Below, one piece after another: positions 22,583 through 34,640 of a DNA stretch of 64,000 nucleotides (position 1 is its first letter; the number at the start of each line of letters is the position of its first letter). The notes below the pieces were generated by a model, which saw only the letters and a list, made by a program, of their open reading frames with translations, did no database searches and was not told the origin of the DNA. Source of the DNA: Enoplosus armatus. Taxonomy: Eukaryota; Chordata; Actinopteri; Centrarchiformes; Enoplosidae. The DNA lies in contig NC_092193.1 in the NCBI RefSeq assembly GCF_043641665.1, positions 19,804,946 through 19,868,945 of the forward strand. Reading direction: 5' to 3'. A program made the position numbers and the translations under genes.

Positions 22583-23999
22583 CTATTACACAGACAAGCT
22601 GATTCAAATGCTTTTTAACACACTGCAAACACCTGTATATGCATTGATAGTAGAGATTGTCATTGTTGCACGGATATAAAGTAAGAGCCGTGTTGATGGG
22701 ACATCCTGTGCCTTGTGTCAAAAAAGTACAAAACTGTCTTATTTCAATGGATTTTGTCACTCTTATTGTTTCATTTCATGCCGCAACCATGGATATACAG
22801 ACAACAATCACCTGGAATACTTTAATACTGAAGACATATATGGATGTTTGTCCTCACTGCTTTCACTGGAAAAAGTCAGTGGCATTGATGCCAGCAGTAT
22901 GCGTATGACGTCTCTGCGTTGTGCTATTTCGGATTGCAAATTGAGTCAATTGGTGCATAACCAGTAAACTGTAAGTTGCACCTTACCCCAAAAGTGCAAC
23001 AAACCCCAAAATCACCAGAAAATAATGCGATGGCCATGACCTTTGTGACCTTACTGATAGCTACAGTGTTGCAATGAGTGCACGTTTGTAGCTGCAGGCA
23101 TTTACTGTAGCCTGTGTAGTATAGCCTGTACAGATTCTTGTCTGTTTTCCAAGTAGTAATCAGTGCTGACATAGCCAATATACCTGGTGACTTATTATCA
23201 CGTCATGATTGTCTTTCCTGGGAAATATCTTGAGGTGCACAGGAAATTATGCATATCACATTTCCAGCAAAAGCAGAAACAGGTATCCCGCCAAAGATGA
23301 AGCTAAAACGTAAGATCATTTTCCATCTTGTTATTGAGGAAGTGGTACTTTGAGCAGAGGTACTGACCTTACATTGTTTTTGTTAGAGTACACCCCTCAG
23401 TGACATGTTATCCTTTATCTGTGTTACACCCCTTCTTAACTCCCGGGCCCTCTCACCTGTCACCCTGTGACAGTGAAACACAGCTCTTTGGATGGAGTGA
23501 CCTCTCCATCCTCTTTTTTTCTTGACACTTTGTATTCTCTACCTACGTAACCAAAGCCCTCCAGAGTAACCCCTCACTTCCTTAATCTCTACCCCCTCCC
23601 TTTCTTCTTCATTTTTCTCTTTCACCACTATGATCTGTACTACTCTCCTTCTCTCTTTACTTCCTTTTGTTTTCCCCTCTCATTCTCCAGCGCGCTGCTC
23701 TCTCTATCAGTGTCATCGCCTGCTATGCTGTATTCTCAGGGGTGAGCCCCAGGATCAAAGAAAATGCTTTCAGATGCCAAACTAATCGGGAAAAAGTCCA
23801 AAAGTAGTCTGGTTACTTCCTTGAAAGTCCTAGAAAGCATGCGCATTCACATGCACACACAAGCTCCTTTCATGCATGGAACTGATGGGTTCAGTTAGTG
23901 GTTTTCATTGTTTACACAAAGACTCCTGCACAGAAAAATCCAATAAAAATGTTTTAACCCTCAGGACATGACCGTTTAAGAAACAGGAGATTAAACATT
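22583..23999. other. No gene; DR3 motif
   Basis: Contains the DR3 at 23037-23051 and a pyrimidine-rich block at 23.5-23.7 kb. Overlapping short open frames at 22.65-22.97 kb are not recognisable. Confidence 0.55.
23037..23051 (-). promoter_or_regulatory. Consensus DR3 nuclear-receptor element (VDR:RXR type)
   Basis: The minus strand reads AGGTCACAAAGGTCA: two perfect AGGTCA half-sites spaced by three bases, the textbook vitamin D receptor:RXR arrangement. A perfect 12-base half-site pair is rare in a window this size, but function is inference. Confidence 0.35.
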
Positions 24000-24850
24000 T
24001 TTGGCCATGCTAGCAGCATGGCTCATGGATGGCAATGTCAGTTGGTCCACCACTTTGGTCCAGACTGAAATATCTCAACTATTGGATGGGTTGCCATGAA
24101 ATTTTGTATAAACATTTGTGGTCTTCAGGGGATGAATCCTAGTGACTTTGGCAATCCCCTGACTTTTCCTCTAGCACCACCACCAGGTTAACATTTTTGG
24201 CTTTCAGGGAAATATCTTGAGAGCTATTGGATGGATTGCCATGAAGTTCAGTGCGGACATTCATGATGCCCAGAGGATAAATCCTGATGACTTTGCCGAT
24301 CCCCTGACTTTTCCTCTAGCGCCACCAGCAAGTCAAACTTATCACTTATCCTGTGAAATATCTCAACATCTACTAGATGGGTTGGTGCAATTTCATACAG
24401 ACATTCATGGTTCCCAGAAGATAAATCTAATGACTTCCCTGATCCCTTGACATTCCCTGTAGTGCTACCATCAGCTTCATGTTTATGATGGTGTTCTGTG
24501 AAATGTCTCAACAACTATTAGATGGATAGCCGTGAAATTTGGTACAACCATTAATTTTCCTCACAGGATGAATAGTAATAATTTTGGTGATCCCCTGACA
24601 TTTCATCTAGCATCATCACCAGGTCAAAATGTATATTTATTTATGTTTTTGGAACAAATACCTGCAAAAGTAATGCCTTGAGTATAAAAAGATTTACTTA
24701 AGTTATTAAAAGTCATAAGATAACTCATTCATATAATCTTAACATGCTAAACTAAGATGTGTGTTAGCATGCTAACATGGTAAACATTATACCTGCTCAA
24801 CTTCGGCATGTTAGCATTGCTATTCTGTGCGTTTAAGTAACATAAGTAAT
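24000..24850 (+). repeat. Modular fish repeat family, copy C with four tandem ~143-bp units
   Basis: Four units begin near 24067, 24210, 24354 and 24500. Each follows GAAATATCTCAACAACTATT, GGATGGNTTGCCATGAAATT, GATGAATCCTAATGACTTT and ATCCCCTGACTTTTCCTCTAG. The CATGTTAGCATTGCTATTCTG tail module follows at ~24755-24830. This is the most complete copy in the window. Confidence 0.75.
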
Positions 24851-24955
24851 CATGCACTTAAGTAACCCGGTAACTCAGAGAATCCAGGTTACGCTGGTAA
24901 TCGGAGAACACATCGACATGCGCTGCAGTAACCTGGTAGTTAAAGAGTTAAATAC
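24825..24955. repeat. Palindromic repeat with CCAGGTTAC/GTAACCTGG arms
   Basis: AAGTAACCCGGTAACTCAG, CCAGGTTACGCTGGTAATCG and CAGTAACCTGGTAGTTA make a partly self-complementary block with a 9-bp perfect arm pair. It resembles the interior of fish foldback MITEs. The class is uncertain. Confidence 0.4.
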
Positions 24956-26848
24956 AAGGACAAATCACTACGTGGAATGATCTCTACTAAGAGCCTTTGC
25001 CTTGTTTGCACAAGAATTGGTGTCTTAAACGGCAATGTAGTTCAAAGCACAGTGAAATTTGAAAAGCATGCTGCTCTGGGACATCATGTGCTATAATCTT
25101 AAACAATGACTGACTTATTCAATTTCCAAATCCTGTTTACTGAATAACCTGTCCGATCACACACACACACAATCTTTTAGAAGCCATTCTAACTCAAACA
25201 AGTGTTACAAGCTGGATGTGTGTGTGTGTGCAAATATGCACTTCTGTTGAAATTCTCCCAAATGAAGTACAACATTCCTGACAGCTCAGTCACTGACACA
25301 CTGATTGAATGGGGCTGATCAGTTGAAGCATAATTTTAAACATACCCGCATCTGCTATGTAAAGCCTGATGGGAAGGAATATTTCGTAGGACGGCACCTC
25401 CGAAATGTGGTTGAAAACTGTACATGAGCTTCAGAATGTCAAATGTCAAAATCCTGTCCTTCCAGCTACAATGGACCCCACAGCAAGACATACATAGGAA
25501 GTGGTGATACGAGCTGTATCCTCTTAATGTAGAGCTTTTCAGATATTAAACACTAAATCTAAGTGGCTTTAGTAATTCGTTTAGAGTAAAGTACAGGCTC
25601 TAATACATTTTAGGGCTAGGCTAACTGTCCACTGTGCGGCTGTATTGTGTTGAGGAAAATATTGGATGGGAGTTTTGTATTAAATCATTTGGATCAGGAT
25701 GGGAAACCAGGATCGGGAGATTCCTAGGAGCAGTGTGTTCAGAAGGGCTTGTTTAAGAAGTCTCCTTGTTTTTGTGTTTGCTTTTTATGCAGTCTCAACC
25801 CTTTCTCCTTCTGCCTCCTCACTATATGAGTCTCCCAGCTGTGTCTTTCACATACGTTCATTTTAATTGTGAAATATATATAAGTGTAAAGGTGTCATTG
25901 ACTGATGAAACTGTTAAAAAGCGAAGCCCAGAGCAGTATGATATGGCTATGTGTTTGATGAATTTAGCATGTGAGGCTTTCATTTCTTTTTCACCATGAC
26001 TTTTAAAGCTTGCCATACTGTACTTTCTGTACAAAGTCCTTAGATTGGGCTTCTTTTTTTTTGTTTTTAAATATCTGACTATGATTTGTTATATTACTTG
26101 CATATTTCATTGTTTCTTACTCCAAAAAAGGATCTATTTCCTACATTTGCATCCCAAAAAGTGAAATCCTTCCAGGTGCAAATTGCTGGTCTACCACAAC
26201 TGTTGGTGATACTGATAAGCAGAGTCTTGTGGACGACCGTGGAAGAGCAGGCTCGGCAAAAAAGTGTGATAACCAATCATAAAAGTGCTGTTCGGTGCTT
26301 CTAGTTGTTAATATCTGCAGTTTGTGACGGAACAATATCAAAATGTTAAAAAATACAGTGTGAGACAAATCCCAAGGATTCTCACATAAAACCTCTTGTT
26401 GTCACGAGACAGTCGGACAACTGCCATCCCTCTAATTGGTCCTCTCGTCCTTCACAGGGCAATTTTCCAAACAAAACACATGCGTTACATTCTCATGTCC
26501 AGCTGCAGTCTGGGTGAAAACAAGCCGAACAAAATCCATTCAGGTTTCGCACCGTAATTTTCCTGAGAGTTTTGCACCCAGGTACCTTTCGTACAAGTGG
26601 TTCACTCCCCTGCCAAATAAAATGACGGATTGGAAGACACTTCATGATTAATGGGGACACTGCATGCTAACAAAACACACGGGGATGCATATGAATGGTA
26701 TCATGAGAAGCACAGAATAATACAGTCATTAAATCGCACTGATTAAAGGGGCAAATGTGAGTCTGGGTAGTCTTCATTTGTATTATTATCTGTGTTCATA
26801 AGGTTGCACACCTCAGGCCGCTGTGTGCACATGGATGCAACTGCAGCG

Positions 26849-26850
<2 letters not shown>

Positions 26851-26888
<38 letters not shown>
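26851..26888. repeat. (CA)n microsatellite
   Basis: Eighteen CA units. Confidence 0.97.
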
Positions 26889-26890
<2 letters not shown>

Positions 26891-27128
26891 GCATGACTAC
26901 TGGGCTAGAGTAATGGTGATTAGGCTAAATCATTACAGATTGTTCCGTGTCTTTACATTGACAGTGACAGCTCACATCATTACCACAACACTAATATTTT
27001 CTGATATCAATATGTGAAAAATGTGTGCAAGATCACACAATAATAACATAATAACCTAACATAATCAAACTCATGTTCAAAGCAATGAACCGTGTTCCAC
27101 TGCCTTGTTTAAATGTAATCCTTTATGT

Positions 27129-27148
27129 GAACCGGTGAAAACCGGTTC
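27129..27148. promoter_or_regulatory. Inverted pair of grainyhead-like ACCGGT sites
   Basis: GAACCGGT-GAAA-ACCGGTTC is a perfect 8-bp inverted repeat around a GAAA tetraloop. AACCGGTT is the GRHL/TFCP2 family core, so this could be a dimeric binding site or, if transcribed, a GNRA-capped RNA hairpin. Neither is proven. Confidence 0.25.
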
Positions 27149-27954
27149 TTCCCAGCTCTGTTTGAACATGCGATATAGATAAAGTTGAAATATCCTGTTA
27201 CTTGACGTTCTAATTTCTATATTTAGATGTGATCAGACAGCAGAGATAGTTTCAGATTTTCCAGTACAGATGTACACCGAAGATAAATAATGTACAGTGC
27301 TCCCTTCTGTCAGCTGGAGGGGATTATGCCGCAGCACACAGTGGTGAGTGAGGAATTAATCACTGTGACAAGTAAAAAAACAATCAAGCGCAGAAATAAT
27401 GGTAGACTGCACCATGGCCTTTTGACTAGCAGAAAAACAAATACAGAAATCCATTTTTTATTTTCAATTTGCTACATAACCAAACACTTAACATGTGTAA
27501 AACAAAACAATAAATAACTAAGTGTGTTATTTTTAAAATACAGCTTCCTTGGAATCATTCATTTGGAGAAAAGAAGTGAGTAGATAAAATGTTTAGGTTG
27601 TATCATCATATATCACATTAGTGGATGATGGATATTGATGTGGTAACGTTGAAGTGACACTGAGCTGTATATATTTTCTGAACTGATCACATGGTTTGTG
27701 TGTCTGATCTTAGGCACTGGTAACTGTAGCTGAATGTGGTAGAGTAGAAATGCAGCATAATAATAAATATCATAAAATGAAGTACTGGTACCTCATGGCA
27801 TGGGCCACTCCGGGTCACTATTATCCTAAACTATGATTGGCTAACTGCCTGGTCAGAGGCTGGACCTTAGTTTGTATTGTGTCGTTGTAACGTAGATTTG
27901 ACAATATTTTGCTTATTCATTTTAGTCTGTTGGTACTTTATAGCTAGTTACTTA

Positions 27955-28175
27955 GTAGGTCTATTTATCTTTTAAAACAAAAATATACAACTGGGTACTG
28001 GATACCAAAATGGCGCCTACTCACTTGAATGAATAAGCTAATAGCTTCTGGCTTCACTTCTGCATTAGTGTTCCCTTGCTGGCACCACATGTGAGTTCCC
28101 ACTTGGCCCATAGACTTTACATTCAGATGACGCGCATAAAAATCACTTTTCTAGGCTCTGAACTCTAAACTTTCA
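27955..28175 (+). mobile_element. Probable old interspersed repeat (class unknown)
   Basis: AAAATGGCGCCTACTCACTT, AATAGCTTCTGGCTTCACTTC, GTGAGTTCCCACTTGGCCCA and TAGACTTTACATTCAGATGACG follow the order of a fish repeat I know from other genomes. Ends are not definable here. Confidence 0.35.
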
Positions 28176-28933
28176 TGGTGTAATAATTCACAATACAAAG
28201 AGTGATAATTAACCATGTTTGCAGTTCGGGGTGTCCTGTCAAAGCTTTTATAAATGCCTTTTTTCTAGTGGTGGCAATAAACGGGCCGCAGTCTGAAGGG
28301 CTTTTCTGAGCCACGGGGGATTTTTTTTACATTGCAGTACAGCTAGTGGCCAGTGGGACAAATTGGCAGCCGTGTCAACCTCTCTTCAAACATCTGTGGG
28401 TTGTTGGCTTCTGTTGAAAGGCCACTGTCAATCAAATCAGGTCACGATCACAGTCAATCACCACACCAGTTTTTCAGTGTCTTAGTAAATGATAATAAAT
28501 GATAAAATGATAAAATTCTTTAAGCTGTACATTTCATTGTTGCTTATTTTGTCATGAATATCTAATAAGATGGAGAAATACTTTCACCGCTGCCTGAGAG
28601 CCAATAAACAAAAAAAATCTAATGATCACCTAGCTCTATTGGACAATATGCCTCTTTTTCTCTGTTTCTAGTCACACTAAGCAGGCGTTTTGTTTTCACC
28701 CTAAAACAATGATGTGGTAGAGGTTTCACCTGATAAGACGCACTGGGCTGTATCTGTCTGTGATATGTCTGTTTTGTTGTTAGCTAACCAAACTACCACA
28801 AAGATGAGGAGGTTTAGCTGTTGTCCTATTGGTCAGGCATTTAACTGTGGAAAGAGAGCTTAATGACCTGAACATGCATGTTGCTTTCACATGTGTTTTA
28901 AAAATTGGTGAATTTAGTTTAGTCTGTAGTTTG

Positions 28934-28939
<6 letters not shown>

Positions 28940-28968
<29 letters not shown>
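28940..28968. repeat. (TG)n microsatellite
   Basis: About 14 TG units. Confidence 0.95.
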
Positions 28969-28969
<1 letters not shown>

Positions 28970-29481
28970 CCAGGATACACTCTCTACCATGGAAAATCAT
29001 TTCAGCCGTGCCTGAAACCTCACTGGAAAGAGGAAGTTGGCAGAGTTCACTACAGGTTACGAGGTCACAGCGCAGCGTCACCTTGCTGCTCTCTCCGCTG
29101 ACACAAACAACCACTCATACGTGGCTATCACACCTGCAGCGGGGGTGCAAAGGTCAGGCTGCACACGCTCAGTGAAGCCCAGAATAGATGAAACGACAGG
29201 TGAATGAAACACATACGTAAGCACAATGCATGACAAAATTGTTGTGTTCCGTTCGATGCTGGCCGTTAGTGGAGGCTGAGGCTGATTTGTTAATCATGCT
29301 GTTTTTTCCGGAGTGTTACCATAAACCGCTGGGTTATCATCCACCGGGACAGTTATGCCATGAATTAAAAGGAAACTCATTTGCCTGTAACCAGTGTTAA
29401 CAAAGCAGCTAATGTGAGCAAATAAACTGACTCATGAAGTTCCTGTGTGACTTGGCACTCCGGTGCATGCTGGTTTGTTTA

Positions 29482-29484
<3 letters not shown>

Positions 29485-29526
<42 letters not shown>
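29485..29526. repeat. (GT)n microsatellite
   Basis: Twenty-one GT units. Confidence 0.97.
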
Positions 29527-29527
<1 letters not shown>

Positions 29528-30319
29528 AGTCATGTGTCACCCTTCAAGCACATCTTATATTTTAATGGGAATCTCTCTCTTTTAGCAAGCGGGTACCGTT
29601 GCGTCTTTTGAAATCTTTACACATTTCAGAATTTGTGGTTAGGGTTAGGAGATGAGTTATTTACACGTGTGCAGGTTTCCACTGCAAAAACATGCACATA
29701 GTGGCCAAAATCTACTGGAAATCTTGGAGGATATGGAACGAAGGTACCATAAATTCGCACTCATTTACCACAACTGCAGAGAGAACCATGCCTCTATAAC
29801 AGGATAGGTCTTAAATGTTAATTTCCCCAGTTTTATGTAAGTACATGTTATCGGGGTGCGTATCTGCCAGACAAACCAACATGTATCTAGATGCACACTC
29901 CACAATCCCCATATACGACATACTATGATTCAAAGCTTTGATTTGATATTTTTTTTACTTTTCAATAATACAAGTGTGACTAATAAAGTTTTTCCTCACT
30001 TTTAGTTTCTAGTCATGACATGAAAATGATGCATCAACAATAGTAAAGTTTTCACTAAAATGCTGTTGACTGTTGTTAACTTCAGTTCCAGGATCAGTGT
30101 CATCCGTCTGAATTTGGTATTTTCAATAATGCTGCATTGGTGCATGTCCCTGTAAATAAAACAGTGCTGGCTTCTGTAGTTCTGCCTTCAGATGGAGGGA
30201 CAGCTGGAAGTAGCGTTGGCTGCTAGCGTTAATTACCTTGTGTTTCTCAGTAACTTCAGTGCACATGTCCATGTCCCCTGCTATTATTCAGAACTCTGCC
30301 GGTATTTGAATACTGGCTT

Positions 30320-30723
30320 TTATTTGACAACAGAGTAGGTACTCTGCTGTTTGAGCGCGCGCCTGCGCAGAGCGAACTGATCAAAGGACATTGTAGAACG
30401 TCTTTGTCTTTGTCTTTGGGTCTCGTTTGAGGATTCCCACGCATCAATGTTTGATTTGCGACTAGACAAACCACTCTTGGAACTCCAAGACTGCACACTT
30501 CTCACACAAAAGAACAAACGGCTTGTGCGCACGCTCTCTTTTTATTACAGTAAACTGTGATGAACAACAGTGGATGTACATTAGGAGGATTGGCTGATAA
30601 ACTAAATGCTACACCAAACACTGATTGCATCTCACCCTTATTGTCTTTAAGGGAGAGTTGTGTTCCCGCATCTGACACACCTGTCAGGACTATGCTGCTG
30701 TCATTCAGCTGTGCGTCCTCCAT
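30320..30723 (-). other. Unrecognised minus-strand open frames, possible small two-exon gene
   Basis: An ATG at 30723 in fair context (G at -3, G at +4) opens MEDAQLNDSSIVLTGVSDAG and reaches a GTGAGA donor-like site at 30635. A second frame downstream, entered after a GTGTGCAG acceptor-like site at 30491, reads SWSSKSGLSSRKSNIDAW and later STMSFDQFALRRRALKQQ. It stops with TAA fused to AATAAA at about 30320. The stretch is CpG-rich for the region. However, the donor leaves phase 1 while the acceptor is phase 0, so the simple splice does not work. I do not recognise the protein. It is a candidate only; retrocopy and chance are both possible. Confidence 0.15.
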
Positions 30724-31282
30724 GACTTATGACCTACTCTGACTCAAAGACAGATATCAAAATAATTCAAAAGCTGTTACACAATAGTGACGATTTTATG
30801 CATTCCTGCAGGGGGTTGCACAGCCTGCGGTGGGTTTAATGTATTTCCACCAGGCGTGATCCCTCACTACTTAAGGCACATCAACCGGGTTGCGGTGGTA
30901 TTCTTTAAATCAGTACGAGAGCTGGGCGAGAAAGACAGACACAGGGGGCGAGGGTGGGGGGTTTGACGCTATCCACCCATCCTGGACACACCTGAGCTCA
31001 GCAAGGGAGCCAGCGCCCCACCTCATCTCACCTGGTGAGTAGAGGGAAGTCGACCCCACCGAACACAGTGGGATGCTAATTCACAGCTTTACTCTTTCTA
31101 TGCCTAGAGGTCCGATTCCACGCTCAATACTACCTGTCCCTTCAGTTGTTAGTGTGTCCTCACATACAGTACATACACATTTCTCAAATAGATATTACTC
31201 TTAAAATGCATTCCCCAAGGAGGTTGTGATTTTGGTCCTGTTTTTCACAGAAATATGGTGGAAATTTTATATATATAAATAT
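30724..31282. other. No gene; GC-rich candidate regulatory stretch
   Basis: 30860-31075 is GC-rich with CpGs (CAACCGGGTTGCGGTGG, GAGCCAGCGCCCCACCTC) and ends in a donor-like CACCTGGTGAGTAG. It could be an enhancer or a non-coding first exon. Nothing coding is seen. Confidence 0.35.
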
Positions 31283-31323
31283 AAATATTGTCCTATGTCT
31301 TAATAGGACATAGGACAATATTT
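31283..31323. repeat. Perfect 17-bp inverted repeat (hairpin)
   Basis: AAATATTGTCCTATGTC (31283-31299), a 7-base loop, then GACATAGGACAATATTT (31307-31323). The arms are identical with no mismatch. It has no U-run of the bacterial terminator kind and is shorter than typical miRNA precursors. Confidence 0.85.
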
Positions 31324-32709
31324 TAAAGCATTTACTGAAACTGAAATTAAAATTTCAGTCTAAATATGTGCTGAGGTTACAGGACTCCTCGTTGCTGTGA
31401 CTTTTGACAGTCTGGTCATTTGCCGTCACCACAACTGGACCCATGAACATCAGACAGCTAAAGCTGGCTCGACCTTCCTCTTTCTATAATGTGGGATGAA
31501 CACAACACTGACTGTGCAGGAGCTGCCAATTACTCAGCAAAAATGAACAAAAATGAACGTCTAGTGGGAATCCGTGCTCACGTTAGCAAGCAAAGCTATC
31601 TAGCTTCAATTTTCTGAGTGGAAGCTAGTTAACCTAGCTTACCTAGCTTGCTAGTTGCCACTTACTGAGTGGGATACAAACTTAACTATACATTTGGTCT
31701 ATAAGATATAAAGGGCTACATTGAGCTCCAGTTTTGCGAACCACAGAAGTTTTCCTATTTTCTCATGAATTTCTGCCACTACATCACAAAAAAAAGTACA
31801 ACTATTCTTTACTATATAGTGATAGTGCCTAATTTTAAGTTATATTTAGGAAGATGGTGGTGGAAAATAAAAACATGTCTTGTGCAAAACATTTTTTGTT
31901 TTCTTCTGTCAAGGTTTTGAGAGAAAATAATATATATATTATATATACTTCAGGTTGGATGGAAGGAGCCTGAGAAACGTCTCTAAGGAATCCTGATACA
32001 GGCCGGATAAAAGAGGGCATGCAGAACTGTTCAACTTTACAGCTTCAGAACTCCAAATGACAGGAGAATGTAAAGTTTACAACCTCTGTGACTGTAACAT
32101 CAATCAACACAAATGGGCAGTTTACAATGGGGACTCCATGGTGTTTATACGCCTTGATTACAAGGGTTATTCATATTCAAATGTGGTCAACTCGCAGTAA
32201 AAGCAGGATAGGGTTGGGGTGTATACTGATGCTATCATATAAAAACCTCGTATAGAAAGTTTAAAGGAATGAGAAAAACAAAATTGTGTTTCGCCTGATT
32301 GTATTGTTGGATACGGATACATGTAATTTTTAAGTTTAAATAAAGCTAATAAATAAATACATTTCTTGCTTTATATTTATGTAGAAACATAGTTAATACA
32401 GAGTTTGTACCATGTTTGATAGTGGTTATGTAATGGTGGTGTTGTAAAAATATGCTTTGAAATACATGTAATGTTTCCATGTCTCCTAACATGTTCTGAG
32501 ATAAGGTTTAGTTTACACATCCCAGAATTATATCTCTTCAATCAACCAACTGATGTTGTCTTAGTACATTTTAGTTTATTAGCACAATTAGCCCATAGCT
32601 TCATAAACACAGACCAGCCAGTTTCCTTTGAGTGGCAGAGTCACTGTTAGTGTTTCTGCCACACCATAACCTTCATAATAATACCTCTGCTCTCTTTCCA
32701 TTTCTGACT

Positions 32710-32757
<48 letters not shown>

Positions 32758-33850
32758 AGAGGTTTGTGCCTCTGATAAGACATCAGAGAGAGTTTTTGTT
32801 AATTGCTTCGCTGAATTCCTGGCAGAGAGGAAGTGCTTCCATAACTGCAGATCAGATGCCAGGGGTCAGATGGCATTACAAAAAAAAAAGGATCACAGGC
32901 AGATGATCACAGGCCAAAAACAACAGTGGCTCCGCTGCCAAAGAACAACAATAAGCACAGTTTCCCTTAGATGGCCCCTTTGTGACTAGTACTTTTTACA
33001 CGGTGGGAGTTCCATGACATTCGTCAGTGGTGAAGGGGCCGAACATTAAATGGATCAGCTGGTGCAGGACATGTTGCACATTCCAAAAAGACAAGATATA
33101 AATGTCATAATATATTATGGCAAAATATATTTGAGGGCTTTTTTTCTCCCTGTGGAAACAATGTTTTTTTCTGTGGATGTCAAATGATTGACATAAGTAA
33201 GTCAAAGACTGTAACATAACACTCGGACTGATGTGAACAAAATTGATGTGGAAGTCTTTTGTCCTTTGACAAATTCAAAAGGAAAAGTTTTACTACAATG
33301 GATTATTTTGCTGTATAGATATATTATTATTCATGAACCTGAAATCTGATGAATTTGTCCAAGTACAGGAACTGTTAGAGACTGGTTTAAACTGGTTTAA
33401 ACTGGGACACTGCGCTGTCACGCACAGTGGTACTACAAGTTCAAACTGCAGCCTACCACGCTCTTCCTCTGGGTGTGGACAGTGTCCATGAGTCAGATTC
33501 ATGCTGACTCACTGTACAGGTGGACTGCTGTAACACCATTCATTTTGCCTCAGGTGTATTTTTATTACTGTTTTATATGTCTATGCACATTTTTTTTTGT
33601 AGCATTCGTTTTGTTTTGTGTCAGAGGTGAAGTGTCCCTTTTTTTAATTTTGGCACAAATGCACTTATTCTGCTTTGCCCAAAATGAAAAGACTGACTGC
33701 CAAAATGTTGCAATAACTGGTGACAGCTGGTTTTTTACGCTTTACTGGAAGATGACAAATGCATGACGTTTTCCCATATTTTTGGAGACAATATTTTATT
33801 AAATTTCCCAGTAACAATGTGTAATTCATGTATGAAAAAACAGCCAGACA
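31324..33850. other. No gene; CA tract
   Basis: Contains the microsatellite at 32711-32755. It also includes a TAGCTAGC-rich stretch at 31590-31660. No exon recognised. Confidence 0.55.
32711..32755. repeat. (CA)n microsatellite
   Basis: Twenty-two CA units. Confidence 0.97.
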
Positions 33851-34260
33851 GTCACTAAATTGTGCTGCCACTACTGTGCCTCATGGGGTTGCCCAGTGGG
33901 CTTCACAGCAGGGGCAACAATATCTGTCCTGGGGTCCCTCCTACCGTAAAATCACAATCATTATTCATGGAAGGCACGTGGCTCAAGTTACCATCAGGCA
34001 TTTAGGACAGGAATGCCCCTCAAATATATCTAGTAAAATGTGAACAATGCGTTTAATTGAACCCACGCCTGAGACATGGAGGAAGCTGGGACAGGGTACG
34101 ATTAGTTTACCCCATGCGGTTACACAGTGGGCAAGCAGCAGGGGCAACTACACCTGGCCAACACCTTTCCCCTTGATCTGTCCCACTTACACTCATTCAC
34201 AAGGATAGACTCACGGCTGTTTAAAAAGATATACAATATATTTGCAGATTTAAAAAGTCT
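33851..34260 (+). repeat. Local duplication, unit 1
   Basis: TTGTGCTGCCACTACTGTGC, CTCATGGGGTTGCCCAGTGG, TCCTGGGGTCCCTCCTACC and GTAAAATCAC..AATCATTATT recur in order at 34641-35000. Weaker similarity follows (AAATATA, GTAAAAT, GAACAATG, ACCTGGCCAA, CTTTCCCC) to the end of the unit. The first ~140 bases are close to 88% identical by eye. A shorter related motif (CAGTGGGCAAGCAGCAGGGG) recurs within the unit near 34125. Confidence 0.7.
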
Positions 34261-34640
34261 TTCATGGTGCCTGAGGGGGCTGTTTTGTAGTTATTAAAGA
34301 TGCACTATTACAGAAACTTACCTGTTGTCTATGTGGGACAACATAGTTAAGTCCAATTTTCACAAACACATTTTTGGGGTTTCTGTGGGGTCTCTAACAG
34401 GTTATGTTAATGGATAGGAAGTGACAAATCAAAAGGTAAAAAATGTGAGCTAAGTGTGAGTTATCTTCCTGTCTGAAATATGTGCAGAAATAACATAACA
34501 AATTTCATTTTGTCTGAAAACGATATTCTATCCACATTGTCATTAATAGAAATTTCTCTCCTCTGCCCAAAGAGATTCTTTGAATTGACCAGACTTCATT
34601 TGAAAAGGAACCACACTAAAAATCTCAATAGCTTTGATTT
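34261..34640. other. Spacer between duplicated units
   Basis: AT-rich and apparently unique; no gene seen. Confidence 0.5.

Larger units (their letters stand above)
24956..27950. other. No gene; CA tract and a GRHL-like palindrome
   Basis: Contains the CA microsatellite at 26851-26888 and the ACCGGT inverted repeat at 27129-27148. Open frames (up to 83 residues) are not recognisable. Confidence 0.55.
28176..30255. other. No gene; two TG tracts and a CNE-like patch
   Basis: TG microsatellites lie at 28940-28968 and 29485-29526. 29255-29460 is complex, repeat-free and contains TTTGTTAATCATGC (HNF1-like) and AACTCATTTGCCTGTAACC. It is a candidate conserved non-coding element. Confidence 0.5.
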
